Source: Vagococcus fluvialis bH819
GTDB lineage: Bacteria > Bacillota > Bacilli > Lactobacillales > Vagococcaceae
Direction of reading: 5' to 3'
Assembly: GCF_900163795.1 (NCBI RefSeq)
Contig: NZ_FWFD01000015.1
Span: 372,001 to 436,000, forward strand
Length of the DNA: 64,000 nucleotides
The notes below the pieces were generated by a model. The model saw nothing but the letters and a program-made list of their open reading frames with translations, was not told where the DNA came from and ran no database searches. The position numbers were made by a program, and so were the translations under genes. Below are positions 28,544 through 35,853 of this stretch, one piece after another (the first letter of the stretch is position 1; every line of letters begins with the position of its first letter).

Positions 28544-28693
28544 ATGCGCGTAAATATCACTTTAGAATGTACTGAATGTAAAGAAAGAAACTATCTTTCA
28601 AATAAAAACAAACGTAACAACCCTGATCGTTTAGAAGTTAAAAAATATTGTCCACGTGAACGTAAAGTTACTTTACACCGTGAAACAAAATAA
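28544..28693 (+). CDS. rpmG: 50S ribosomal protein L33
   Basis: This 49-residue protein is a component of the large ribosomal subunit. It has the L33 pattern: CTECKERNY at about 9-17, [17 protein letters not shown], and the ending HRETK. The second zinc pair is incomplete (YCPRERK has one cysteine), so it has three of the four zinc cysteines. The ATG at 28544 follows GGAGG. It is one of what are often several L33 copies in Firmicutes and sits alone with its own terminator. Confidence 0.95.
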   Translation: MRVNITLECTECKERNYLSNKNKRNNPDRLEVKKYCPRERKVTLHRETK

Positions 28694-28707
28694 TCATTGA
28701 TTATGAT

Positions 28708-28746
28708 AAGCTTCAATCCTTTACTGTTAAGGATTGGAGCTTTTTT
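28708..28746 (+). terminator. Terminator after rpmG
   Basis: AAGCTTCAATCCTT (28708-28721) and AAGGATTGGAGCTT form a long stem with one G-T mismatch, followed by a T-run. Confidence 0.9.
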
Positions 28747-28810
28747 ATTTCTAAATATATTGTTTTAAGGCATGTTAAAAAATAACTCAACAAAAATATA
28801 AATAAAAAAA

Positions 28811-28847
28811 CACAAAATCTACTGATAAGATTTTTGTGCCTTTTTTT
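28811..28847. terminator. Second terminator-like hairpin after rpmG
   Basis: CACAAAATCT (28811-28820) pairs with AGATTTTTGTG (28828-28838, one bulged T), with an A-run before and a T-run after. No gene ends between this and the rpmG terminator, so it may serve an unannotated transcript, perhaps from the minus strand. Confidence 0.6.
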
Positions 28848-28882
28848 ATTCTAATTCCAACTAAATTTACTCTATAATTGAC

Positions 28883-28919
28883 GATAGCCATTCTTATCTT
28901 ATTGATAAGAATGGCTATC
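28883..28919. repeat. Perfect 16-bp inverted repeat
   Basis: GATAGCCATTCTTATC (28883-28898) and its exact reverse complement (28904-28919) flank a TTATT loop. A weak T-tract follows only after eight bases on the plus strand. It could be a terminator, an operator or one end of a decayed element; nothing nearby explains it. Confidence 0.85.
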
Positions 28920-28940
28920 TAATTAATTTTTTATTTATAT

Positions 28941-29047
28941 CTAAAGTGTGGCGAATACTACTGCGTAATTTCTAAAATATTTCTCGTCTAAGTGGTGCAG
29001 TCCCAACCTCTAAAACACCGATGTAGCTCTTAAGCTACGCCTCTTTG
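28941..29047. other. GC-richer, foldable island of unknown nature in the rpmG/cyclo-ligase gap
   Basis: The rpmG-cyclo-ligase gap (28694-29232) is AT-rich except for this block, in which 42 of the first 100 bases are G or C. Nested complementary segments are GGC/GCC (28950-28952 with 29039-29041), ACTGC/GCAGT (28960-28964 with 28997-29001) and GTAGCT/AGCTAC (29023-29028 with 29033-29038), which suggest a branched RNA. On the minus strand two frames have short open stretches (one ending HHLDEKYFRNYAVVFATL), so a decayed gene or mobile-element scrap is an alternative. I cannot name it. Confidence 0.4.
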
Positions 29048-29140
29048 TAAATAAACTTCTTTAAAACATATTTCAATCTTGCATATAAATATAACTAATG
29101 TGAAAATTAATATACCATGATTTTTTATTAAATGCAAATG

Positions 29141-29186
29141 AGCTTATAAAATTCTTTAGGTTTTATTTTGTCTTAGCTTATAAAAT
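29141..29186 (+). repeat. 12-bp direct repeat at the cyclo-ligase promoter
   Basis: AGCTTATAAAAT occurs at 29141-29152 and again at 29175-29186, 34 bases apart. The second copy lies in the spacer of a TTGTCT (29168-29173) / TATAAT (29190-29195) promoter with a 16-base gap. It may be an operator pair for the cyclo-ligase-rhomboid unit. Confidence 0.5.
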
Positions 29187-29232
29187 GAGTATAATGGTAG
29201 TAATTCAAAAAAATAGGAATGGAGGTTTTTCC

Positions 29233-29790
29233 ATGAAAAAAGAAATTAGAAAAAAAGTATTACATGATTTAAAGACATTAAGTCAGCAACCTGATGAAAA
29301 AAATCAGATAGAAAAAAGTATGTTGAATAAACTGTTTGAAACAAAAAGTTGGCAAGAAGCAAGTGTTATAGGTACGACGCTTTCAATGAACAAAGAATTC
29401 AATACAGAACCATTAATTAAACAAGCTATCAAGGAAGGGAAAACAATTTGTGTTCCTAGAACTTTTGGCTTAGGTAAAATGGACTTTTACTACTATGATC
29501 TGGAAGAACCTTTAGAAGAAACTAAATTTGGTGTGTTAGAACCTACGAATAATCATCAATTTGAAAAAAATAAAATTGATTTGTTAATAGTCCCAGGTGT
29601 AGCTTTTTCAAAAGAAGGCTATCGTGTTGGATTTGGTGGTGGCTTTTATGATCGTTATTTATCTGATTTTAAAGGTGAGACATATAGTTTAGTTTTTAAA
29701 GAGCAAATGGGTTATATATGGGAACCGAGTCAATATGATATTCCTGTAAAAAATATGATCACAGAAAAATTAGTAGGGGGAAGTCGATGA
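29233..29790 (+). CDS. 5-formyltetrahydrofolate cyclo-ligase
   Basis: This enzyme uses ATP to convert 5-formyltetrahydrofolate to 5,10-methenyltetrahydrofolate, rescuing folate for one-carbon metabolism. Family blocks are KKEIRKKVL at the N-terminus, LLIVPGVAFSKEGYRVGFGG and GGFYDRYL. At 185 residues it is the usual size. The ATG at 29233 follows GGAGG; an upstream in-frame ATG at 29185 precedes that site and is not favoured. Its stop overlaps the rhomboid gene start (ATGA), so the two are co-translated, as in many Firmicutes. Confidence 0.95.
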   Translation: MKKEIRKKVLHDLKTLSQQPDEKNQIEKSMLNKLFETKSWQEASVIGTTLSMNKEFNTEPLIKQAIKEGKTICVPRTFGLGKMDFYYYDLEEPLEETKFGVLEPTNNHQFEKNKIDLLIVPGVAFSKEGYRVGFGGGFYDRYLSDFKGETYSLVFKEQMGYIWEPSQYDIPVKNMITEKLVGGSR

Positions 29791-30509
29791 ATCAACTATC
29801 AGATACTTGGAAAAAAATAATAAGAGGACCGTATTTTACTTATTTATTTTTAGTAATTCAACTTATCGTTTATATTACAATGGAGGTAGTTGGAACGAGA
29901 CATGGAATTTTTAATGGTTCTGAAAACTCAGGTATTCTTACGTTATTTGGAGCCTTATCGCCACAATTAATTGTAGAAAATCATGAGTATTGGCGCTTTA
30001 TTACACCGATATTTATTCATATTGGTTTTACGCACCTAGCCCTAAATTCATTAACTTTATATTTTGTAGGTCGGATACTAGAACCAATCATCGGACACGC
30101 ACGATTTTTTTTCTTGTATCTAATGAGTGGTATTATTGGTAACCTGTTGAGTTTTGCCTTTGGTAATTCATACGGTTTATCAGCCGGTGCAAGTACGTCA
30201 TTATTTGGTATGTTTGCGGCCTTTATCGTTTTAGGTCGAATCTATAGCTACCATCCAATGATTCGTCAAATGTCTCAAAATATGTCTTTGTTAATTATAT
30301 TGAATTTAGTGATGAATTTATTTTCATCAGGTGTCGATATTTTAGGGCATTTAGGTGGTGCAATTGGAGGATTATTATTAATGGTTGTCATCGGTGTTCC
30401 TAAAAACCACTTACAAAATAAACTAAATCATCATCAAAGAATTGCTACAGGTATTTTCACCATTTTTCTTATTATTTTTTGTTTGATTTATGGATTTTCC
30501 AATTATTAA
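29787..30509 (+). CDS. Rhomboid-family intramembrane serine protease (GluP-like)
   Basis: This polytopic membrane protease cleaves within membrane helices. The catalytic serine lies in the GxSx motif GASTSLFG (about residues 135-142) and the catalytic histidine in DILGHLGG (about 190). Six to seven hydrophobic helices are visible, and a WRFITPIFIHIGFTHLALN segment matches L1/TM2 of rhomboids. At 240 residues it lacks the TPR tail of B. subtilis GluP. It overlaps the cyclo-ligase gene by four bases. Natural substrates are unknown. Confidence 0.93.
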   Translation: MNQLSDTWKKIIRGPYFTYLFLVIQLIVYITMEVVGTRHGIFNGSENSGILTLFGALSPQLIVENHEYWRFITPIFIHIGFTHLALNSLTLYFVGRILEPIIGHARFFFLYLMSGIIGNLLSFAFGNSYGLSAGASTSLFGMFAAFIVLGRIYSYHPMIRQMSQNMSLLIILNLVMNLFSSGVDILGHLGGAIGGLLLMVVIGVPKNHLQNKLNHHQRIATGIFTIFLIIFCLIYGFSNY

Positions 30510-30608
30510 AATACTAAAATGATAAAAAGTTAGTAAGAATGACCAAAAATCAAAAATGCGACTATGATTTTAAATTTGTTATCTGTATAATGATGTGGGA
30601 GTATTAAT

Positions 30609-30644
30609 ATGAGAACGGTGTCTGAACTAAAACAAAGTAAATAA
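30609..30644 (+). other. 11-codon ORF in the rhomboid-glk gap
   Basis: The gap at 30510-30739 has a TATAAT (30586-30591) and an 11-codon ORF (MRTVSELKQSK) behind a GGGAG. The related position in other Firmicutes holds yqgQ, whose product, as I recall, begins with a similar MRT/MKT. It may be a decayed remnant or chance. Confidence 0.2.
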
Positions 30645-30739
30645 ATGATCCTAATTTATCGATAATAGTGATCATATTAATGCGAAAAGGATTCTAAAAA
30701 GAAAAAATTGTCAGAAACAGACTATCAGGAGGGGCTACA

Positions 30740-31702
30740 TTGAGTAAAAAATTAATTGGCATCGATTTAGGTGGAACGACAGCAAAATTTGCTATCCTAA
30801 CAGAATCAGGTGATGTCCAACAAAAATGGAGTATCGAAACAAATATTAATGATGAAGGGACACATATTGTTCCAGAAATTATCGCATCTATAAAACACCG
30901 TTTAGAATTATATGGTATGACCGCAGAGGATTTTATCGGAATCGGAATGGGAACACCAGGAACTGTTAATCGTGAAAACGGAACGGTTATTGGCGCATAT
31001 AACTTAAATTGGAAAACACTTCAAGAAATTAAAGGGCCTATCGAAGAAGCTTTAAATATCCCTTTTGCTATTGATAACGACGCTAACGTTGCTGCTCTTG
31101 GTGAGAGATGGAAAGGCGCTGGAGAAAATTCACCAGAAGTTACTTTCATGACACTTGGAACAGGTGTTGGTGGTGGTATTATCGCTGAAGGACATCTTTT
31201 ACATGGTGTTGCGGGTGCTGCTGGTGAGATTGGTCATATTACCGTTGAACCTGATGGCTTTGAATGTACATGTGGTAAAAAAGGTTGTTTAGAAACAGTA
31301 GCAAGTGCTACAGGAATTGTTCGTCTAGCAAGAGCTATGTCAGAAGAATATTCAGGGAATTCTGATTTGAAATATAAAATTGATGATGGCCAATCAGTGA
31401 CAAGTAAAGACGTTTTTGATGCAGCAAAAGGAAATGATGATTTTGCTTCTTTAGTTGTTGATAAAGTTTGTTTCTATTTAGGTCTAGCATGTGGTAATAT
31501 TGGAAATATGCTAAATCCAAGTGATATTGTCATTGGTGGAGGCGTTTCAGCAGCAGGAGATTTCTTACTTGAAAAAATTCAATTTTATTTTGAGCAATTT
31601 TCTTTTCCGCAAGTTAGAGAAAGTACAAAAATTAAGTTGGCTATTTTAGGTAATGAAGCTGGTGTCATCGGAGCTGCTTCATTAGCGTTACAATTTAAAT
31701 AA
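30740..31702 (+). CDS. glk: ROK-family glucokinase
   Basis: Glucokinase phosphorylates free glucose with ATP. The N-terminal ATP motif GIDLGGTTAKFA (about 6-17), GTPGTVNR, the catalytic aspartate in AIDNDANVAALGE and the ROK zinc motif CTCGKKGCLE (about 176-185) are all visible. At 320 residues it is full length. The start is TTG at 30740, set by AGGAGGGG (30727-30734); no ATG fits. The next gene, a rhodanese-like protein, is 30 bases on and probably co-transcribed. The 230-base gap before it lacks the small yqgQ (DUF910) gene that often sits here. Confidence 0.95.
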   Translation: MSKKLIGIDLGGTTAKFAILTESGDVQQKWSIETNINDEGTHIVPEIIASIKHRLELYGMTAEDFIGIGMGTPGTVNRENGTVIGAYNLNWKTLQEIKGPIEEALNIPFAIDNDANVAALGERWKGAGENSPEVTFMTLGTGVGGGIIAEGHLLHGVAGAAGEIGHITVEPDGFECTCGKKGCLETVASATGIVRLARAMSEEYSGNSDLKYKIDDGQSVTSKDVFDAAKGNDDFASLVVDKVCFYLGLACGNIGNMLNPSDIVIGGGVSAAGDFLLEKIQFYFEQFSFPQVRESTKIKLAILGNEAGVIGAASLALQFK

Positions 31703-31732
31703 GAATAGAGTTATGGGAGAGGTTAGTCGATT

Positions 31733-32134
31733 ATGTCATTTTTAGCAACACTTAACATTTTTTTGTTTTCAATTATTTTAATTTATGGGTTATATCGTTT
31801 GTATTTCTATTTTATGCGTAAAAGAAGTGCAACTTTGCTGACACAAGAAGAATTTAAAGAGAATTTAAGAAATGCTCAAGTCATTGATGTTCGTGAAAAA
31901 GAAGAGTTTAATCGTGGTCATATTATGGGAGCTAGAAGCGTTCCTTATACAATTTCTAAAGCTCATAAAGAATACTTAACAGCTATTAGAAAAGATAAAC
32001 CAATTTATCTTTATGATAATAGAACGAATATGTCAACTTTTATGGCGAAATTATTAAAAAAAGAAGGCTATACAGATATTTACATTTTAAAAGGTGGCTA
32101 TACTGATTGGGCCGGTAAAACGAAGAAAAAATAA
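31733..32134 (+). CDS. Membrane-anchored rhodanese-like protein lacking the active-site cysteine
   Basis: The N-terminus has one transmembrane helix (about residues 3-27), then a rhodanese domain (VIDVREKEEFNRGHIMGARSVP at about 51-72). In active rhodaneses a cysteine starts the loop after the beta strand LYLY; here the loop reads YLYDNRTNMSTFMAKLL with no cysteine, and the protein seems to have none. It is therefore probably not a sulfurtransferase and may bind or scaffold. It follows glk closely, an arrangement I know from related bacteria. The terminator at 32137-32170 ends the unit. Confidence 0.88.
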   Translation: MSFLATLNIFLFSIILIYGLYRLYFYFMRKRSATLLTQEEFKENLRNAQVIDVREKEEFNRGHIMGARSVPYTISKAHKEYLTAIRKDKPIYLYDNRTNMSTFMAKLLKKEGYTDIYILKGGYTDWAGKTKKK

Positions 32135-32136
32135 AA

Positions 32137-32170
32137 AAAAGAGATTGCTATTTAGGCAATCTCTTTTTTT
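32137..32170. terminator. Bidirectional terminator between rhodanese and DUF3042 genes
   Basis: GAGATTGC (32141-32148) and GCAATCTC (32156-32163) are flanked by A and T runs. Confidence 0.93.
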
Positions 32171-32178
32171 GACTAATA

Positions 32179-32346
32179 TTAACGTGCGCGACTTTTACGC
32201 ATTGCTTTCTTGCGGTTATCATCAATAATCATTTCTTTTTCTTCAACGGGTTCGATGACAAGTTTTTTGATACCTACGGCAACGCCAGCTAAAGCAGCAA
32301 GTGTTACTGTTGTACCTGTTAAAAAGCCTGAAGTAAATTTTTTCAT
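32179..32346 (-). CDS. DUF3042-family small membrane protein
   Basis: This 55-residue protein has one hydrophobic segment (FLTGTTVTLAALAGVAVGI, about 8-26) followed by a charged tail ending in RKAMRKSRAR. It matches the DUF3042 family of Lactobacillales, whose function is unknown. The ATG at 32346 follows AGAGGATG. It lies convergent to the rhodanese gene and divergent from glpQ-like. It was recognised directly from the minus strand. Confidence 0.85.
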   Translation of the reverse strand: MKKFTSGFLTGTTVTLAALAGVAVGIKKLVIEPVEEKEMIIDDNRKKAMRKSRAR

Positions 32347-32462
32347 ATTTTTCACACATCCTCTATATTTTGTACAATACCATTATCCCTCATTTTGACA
32401 AAAAAATCTAGTGATATCATTGATTGTTCATGTTAAACTATTATCTGAAATGGAGTGATTAG

Positions 32463-33191
32463 ATGACACTAGTGTTTGCTCATAGAGGAAGTAAAGGAAC
32501 GCATCCAGAAAATACTCTAGCAGCATTTAAAGAAGCTATCAGAGTTAATGTTGATGGGATTGAATTAGACATCCAATTAACAAAAGATCAAGAATTAGTA
32601 GTTATTCATGATGGTGATGTTAACCGAACGACCAATAAAAAAGGATTAGTCCAAGATTATACTTTGTCAGAAATAAAGGAATTAGATGCTGGTAGTTGGT
32701 TTGATGTGCAATTTAAAGATGAAAAAATCCCGACTTTTGCTGAAGTTCTTGAATTATTAGTAACAACTAAATATACTGGCTTTTTAAATGTTGAAATAAA
32801 GACAGATGAATATGATTATGAAGGGATTGAAAAAAAAATATATCAATGTCTTCAGTCATATGAATTAAGTTGTGATATTATTATTTCAAGTTTCAATATG
32901 GAAACAATGGGTCGGGTAATAGACATGGATAGCAAATACCCGAAAGCGATGATTATGGATAAATCAGAAAATAAAATAAATTTTGCTAAAACAATAAATG
33001 AAATTGAAGCGATTCATCCCTCTATTAAGTGGGTTAAGGAAAATAAAAAAATAATACCGGATCTTGATTTGAAGATTCGTCCATGGACAGCTAATTCCAA
33101 AGATGATATGGCTTTATGTTTTGACTTAGGATTAGCAGGATTCCATACTGATTTTCCAGAAAAAGCGATGAGTGAGAAAAATAAACGATGA
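32463..33191 (+). CDS. Glycerophosphodiester phosphodiesterase
   Basis: This enzyme hydrolyses glycerophosphodiesters from phospholipid or teichoic-acid turnover to glycerol-3-phosphate and an alcohol. The GDPD signature is clear: FAHRGSKGTHPENT at about 5-18, IELDIQLTKD at about 36-45 and VIHD. It has no signal peptide, so it is cytoplasmic. At 242 residues it is the usual size for this type. The ribosome binding site (GGAGTG) precedes the ATG. Its stop overlaps the miaA start (ATGA), giving a coupled pair. Confidence 0.93.
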   Translation: MTLVFAHRGSKGTHPENTLAAFKEAIRVNVDGIELDIQLTKDQELVVIHDGDVNRTTNKKGLVQDYTLSEIKELDAGSWFDVQFKDEKIPTFAEVLELLVTTKYTGFLNVEIKTDEYDYEGIEKKIYQCLQSYELSCDIIISSFNMETMGRVIDMDSKYPKAMIMDKSENKINFAKTINEIEAIHPSIKWVKENKKIIPDLDLKIRPWTANSKDDMALCFDLGLAGFHTDFPEKAMSEKNKR

Positions 33192-34129
33192 AAAAAACAA
33201 AAGTATTGGTCATTGTTGGTCCCACAGCAGTCGGAAAAACAGCGCTCAGCATCGAATTAGCTAAACACTTTAATGGAGAAATTATTAGTGGTGATTCCTT
33301 ACAAGTTTATAAAAAATTAGATATTGGTACAGCGAAAGTCGCTGAAAATGAAAAAGAAGGGATTTTACACCATCTAATTGATGTCAAAGAGCCAAGTGAA
33401 AGTTACTCAGCTTATGAGTTCAAAATGAGTGCAGAAGAAAAAATAAATCAGATAACTAACTGTGACGGCTTGCCGATTGTAGCTGGTGGAACTGGTATGT
33501 ATATTCAATCTTTATTATTTGATTTTCAGTTAGGTAGCAATGAGGAAGAGACCGAAGCTAAGTTGGTTCGTAAAAAATGGGAAACCTTTGCCTTAGAAGA
33601 AGGCAAAGAAAAATTATGGCATTATTTAGAAACCATTGATCCTCTGGCAGCTAAGTCTATTCACATGAATAATGAAAAAAGAGTGATCCGTGCCATTGAG
33701 GTATTTGAAAAAACGGGTGTGAGTATTCTGAATCAGCAAGGAATCGATTTTAAAGATTTAAGTCAGTCGAGATACGATGTTAAGATCATTGGTTTAGAAA
33801 CAGACAGAGATGTTTTATATGATAGAATTAATCAACGTGTGGATTTAATGATGACGCAAGGGTTACTAGAAGAAGCTCGTTATGTTTATGAGCTAGGTGA
33901 AGTCCAAGCTATTCAAGGTATTGGTTATAAGGAGTTTTTTCCGTATTTTAGAGGAGATTTAGAACTGGAAGATTGTGTGTCAGTTGTTAAACAACATTCT
34001 AGACAATACGCTAAACGCCAGTTGACTTGGTTTAAAAATCGAATGAACGTTGAATGGTATGATATGATTAAAGAACCGAGTATAAGAAATAATATTATTG
34101 AAGAAGTAGCCAAATGGCTTAAAAAGTGA
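33188..34129 (+). CDS. miaA: tRNA dimethylallyltransferase MiaA
   Basis: MiaA adds a dimethylallyl group to adenosine 37 of tRNAs that read codons starting with U. The P-loop GPTAVGKTALS is at about 11-21, and SGDSLQVYKKLDIGTAK is the DSxQ substrate motif. At 313 residues it is full length. It overlaps the phosphodiesterase gene by four bases and precedes hflX by 13 bases, the usual miaA-hflX order (here with no hfq between). Confidence 0.97.
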   Translation: MKKTKVLVIVGPTAVGKTALSIELAKHFNGEIISGDSLQVYKKLDIGTAKVAENEKEGILHHLIDVKEPSESYSAYEFKMSAEEKINQITNCDGLPIVAGGTGMYIQSLLFDFQLGSNEEETEAKLVRKKWETFALEEGKEKLWHYLETIDPLAAKSIHMNNEKRVIRAIEVFEKTGVSILNQQGIDFKDLSQSRYDVKIIGLETDRDVLYDRINQRVDLMMTQGLLEEARYVYELGEVQAIQGIGYKEFFPYFRGDLELEDCVSVVKQHSRQYAKRQLTWFKNRMNVEWYDMIKEPSIRNNIIEEVAKWLKK

Positions 34130-34142
34130 AAGAAGGTATTGT

Positions 34143-35384
34143 GTGGAAAAAGTTTTATTAGTGGGTGTTGAAAATCAAGAAAATTTTAAAACCTTTACTG
34201 AGTCAATGGCTGAGTTAGCTAATTTAGCTGAAACAGCACAAGGTTTAGTTGTCGGTGAAATGATTCAAAAAAGACAAGCTATTGATCGTCGAACCATTTT
34301 AGGAAAAGGTAAGCTTTTGGAGTTACAATCACTTGTAGAGTCAACTGAAGCTGATACGGTTGTCTTTAACCATGAATTATCAGCAAGACAAGCTAGATTA
34401 ATTGAAGAAGTAGTTAATGTTAAAATTATTGACCGAGTTCAATTAATTTTAGATATCTTTGCTATGCGAGCTAAATCAAAAGAAGGTCAGCTTCAAGTAG
34501 AGTTAGCTCAATTAAGTTATTTACTACCTCGTTTAGTCGGACAAGGTTTATCATTGTCTCGTCTTGGTGGGGGAATTGGAACAAGAGGTCCCGGTGAAAC
34601 TAAATTAGAAACAGATCGTCGTCACATTAGGCAAAAAGTGACCATGATTAAGCGCGAGTTGAAACAAACAGAAGAGCATCGAGAACGTAGTCGTCAAAAA
34701 AGAAAAGAATCATCTGTTTTCCAAATAGGATTAATCGGTTACACAAATGCTGGAAAATCAAGCATTATGAATCTATTAACAGATACACAAACCTATGCTG
34801 AAAATCAATTGTTCGCAACGCTCGACCCTTTAACTAAGAAATGGCAACTTCCAGAGGGACTAGAGACAACATTGACAGATACAGTTGGTTTTATTCAAGA
34901 TCTACCAACCCAATTAATTGAGGCTTTCCAATCAACTTTAGAAGAAAGTCGTAATGTCGATCTATTACTTCATGTGGTAGATACAACGTCAGATAACCGA
35001 AGTCAACAAGAAGACACAGTACTTGAATTGATTGATTCTTTAGAAATGAAGCATATCCCAGTGTTGACTGTTTATAATAAAGCGGACTTACTGGAAGGAG
35101 ACGGTTTTGTTCCAACACTGTTTCCGAGTTGTTTAATTTCAGCACATCGAGAATCAGATAAGGAGATTTTGACAGAAGCAATCATCAAACAGATGAAAGG
35201 GTTGTTTGTTCCTTTTGAGAGGATATTGGAGCCAAAAGAGGCTTATCTAATTACGCAAATGCAAAAAGAACTCTTATTGGATGAGTATCATTATGATGAA
35301 GAAAAGAATCATTATTTTATAAAAGGGTATGCACCTAAGCAAACTAAATGGGTGAGAGAAAACGCTGAAGAGATAATAGAATAG
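34143..35384 (+). CDS. hflX: GTPase HflX
   Basis: HflX is a ribosome-associated GTPase that splits stalled or heat-damaged ribosomes. The N-terminal domain ends with the signature GGIGTRGPGETKLETDRR (about 140-157); the G-domain has GYTNAGKSS (G1), DTVGFIQDLP (G3) and NKAD (G4). At 413 residues it is full length. The start is GTG at 34143, with AGAAGG upstream. It is the last gene of the phosphodiesterase-miaA-hflX run and is followed by a terminator that contains a GlnR box. Confidence 0.96.
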   Translation: MEKVLLVGVENQENFKTFTESMAELANLAETAQGLVVGEMIQKRQAIDRRTILGKGKLLELQSLVESTEADTVVFNHELSARQARLIEEVVNVKIIDRVQLILDIFAMRAKSKEGQLQVELAQLSYLLPRLVGQGLSLSRLGGGIGTRGPGETKLETDRRHIRQKVTMIKRELKQTEEHRERSRQKRKESSVFQIGLIGYTNAGKSSIMNLLTDTQTYAENQLFATLDPLTKKWQLPEGLETTLTDTVGFIQDLPTQLIEAFQSTLEESRNVDLLLHVVDTTSDNRSQQEDTVLELIDSLEMKHIPVLTVYNKADLLEGDGFVPTLFPSCLISAHRESDKEILTEAIIKQMKGLFVPFERILEPKEAYLITQMQKELLLDEYHYDEEKNHYFIKGYAPKQTKWVRENAEEIIE

Positions 35385-35410
35385 TAATTCTAGATAAAAT
35401 AAAAAATTTG

Positions 35411-35458
35411 ATTAACCATGTTAGATTATCTGACATGGTTAATTGACTTTTTTTTTTT
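35411..35458 (+). terminator. hflX terminator that also contains a GlnR box
   Basis: ATTAACCATGT (35411-35421) pairs perfectly with ACATGGTTAAT (35433-35443), followed by a run of about ten T residues. The centre of this palindrome is the GlnR operator at 35419-35435. Confidence 0.88.
35419..35435 (+). promoter_or_regulatory. GlnR/TnrA-type operator
   Basis: TGTTAGATTATCTGACA matches the GlnR consensus TGTNA-N7-TNACA exactly. It ends eight bases upstream of the glnR -35 element, as expected for autoregulated glnRA operons. Repression with ample glutamine is known for the family. Confidence 0.85.
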
Positions 35459-35471
35459 GAGCTGTTATTCT
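35443..35471 (+). promoter_or_regulatory. Promoter of glnRA
   Basis: TTGACT (35443-35448) and TATTCT (35466-35471) are separated by 17 bases; much of the spacer is a T-run that doubles as the tail of the hflX terminator. Confidence 0.7.
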
Positions 35472-35504
35472 GTTTTTAACCTTGAAAGAAGAGAGGTCGA
35501 AAAA

Positions 35505-35831
35505 ATGAGTGAAAGAGAATTGAGACGATCCCTTGCAGTTTTCCCTATGAGTTCGGTTATGAATTTAACAGATTTAACGGCTAGAAAAATTAGATACTAT
35601 GAAGAACAAGGTTTAATTTTTCCTGAGCGAAATGCAGGGAACAATCGATTATTTTCTTTAAACGATATTGATCGATTACTGGATATCAAGGAAATGCTAA
35701 CCCAAGAATTTTCTGTCAAAGAAATAAAAAAACAATTCGTTAAACAGGATCAGAAAAAAGAACAACTTTCTGAAGAAAAACTTCGAATTGCTTTGTATAA
35801 TGATTTGATGAGAGAAAGTGGACTAAATTAA
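35505..35831 (+). CDS. glnR: MerR-family nitrogen regulator GlnR
   Basis: GlnR represses glutamine synthetase and other nitrogen genes when glutamine is plentiful, through feedback-inhibited GlnA. The MerR winged helix includes [17 protein letters not shown] and [15 protein letters not shown], and the tail is short and charged. At 108 residues (start at 35505 behind AGAGGT) it is a little shorter than Bacillus GlnR. An earlier ATG at 35418 would read through the promoter and is not real. glnA follows after 22 bases, the standard operon. Confidence 0.95.
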   Translation: MSERELRRSLAVFPMSSVMNLTDLTARKIRYYEEQGLIFPERNAGNNRLFSLNDIDRLLDIKEMLTQEFSVKEIKKQFVKQDQKKEQLSEEKLRIALYNDLMRESGLN

Positions 35832-35853
35832 AAAGAAAAGAAGAGGCGAAATA

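Noticed and set aside
28990-29015. GTTTTAGAG on the minus strand, like the start of a type II CRISPR repeat
   Set aside because: There is one copy only, no spacers and no cas genes; it is a short chance match.
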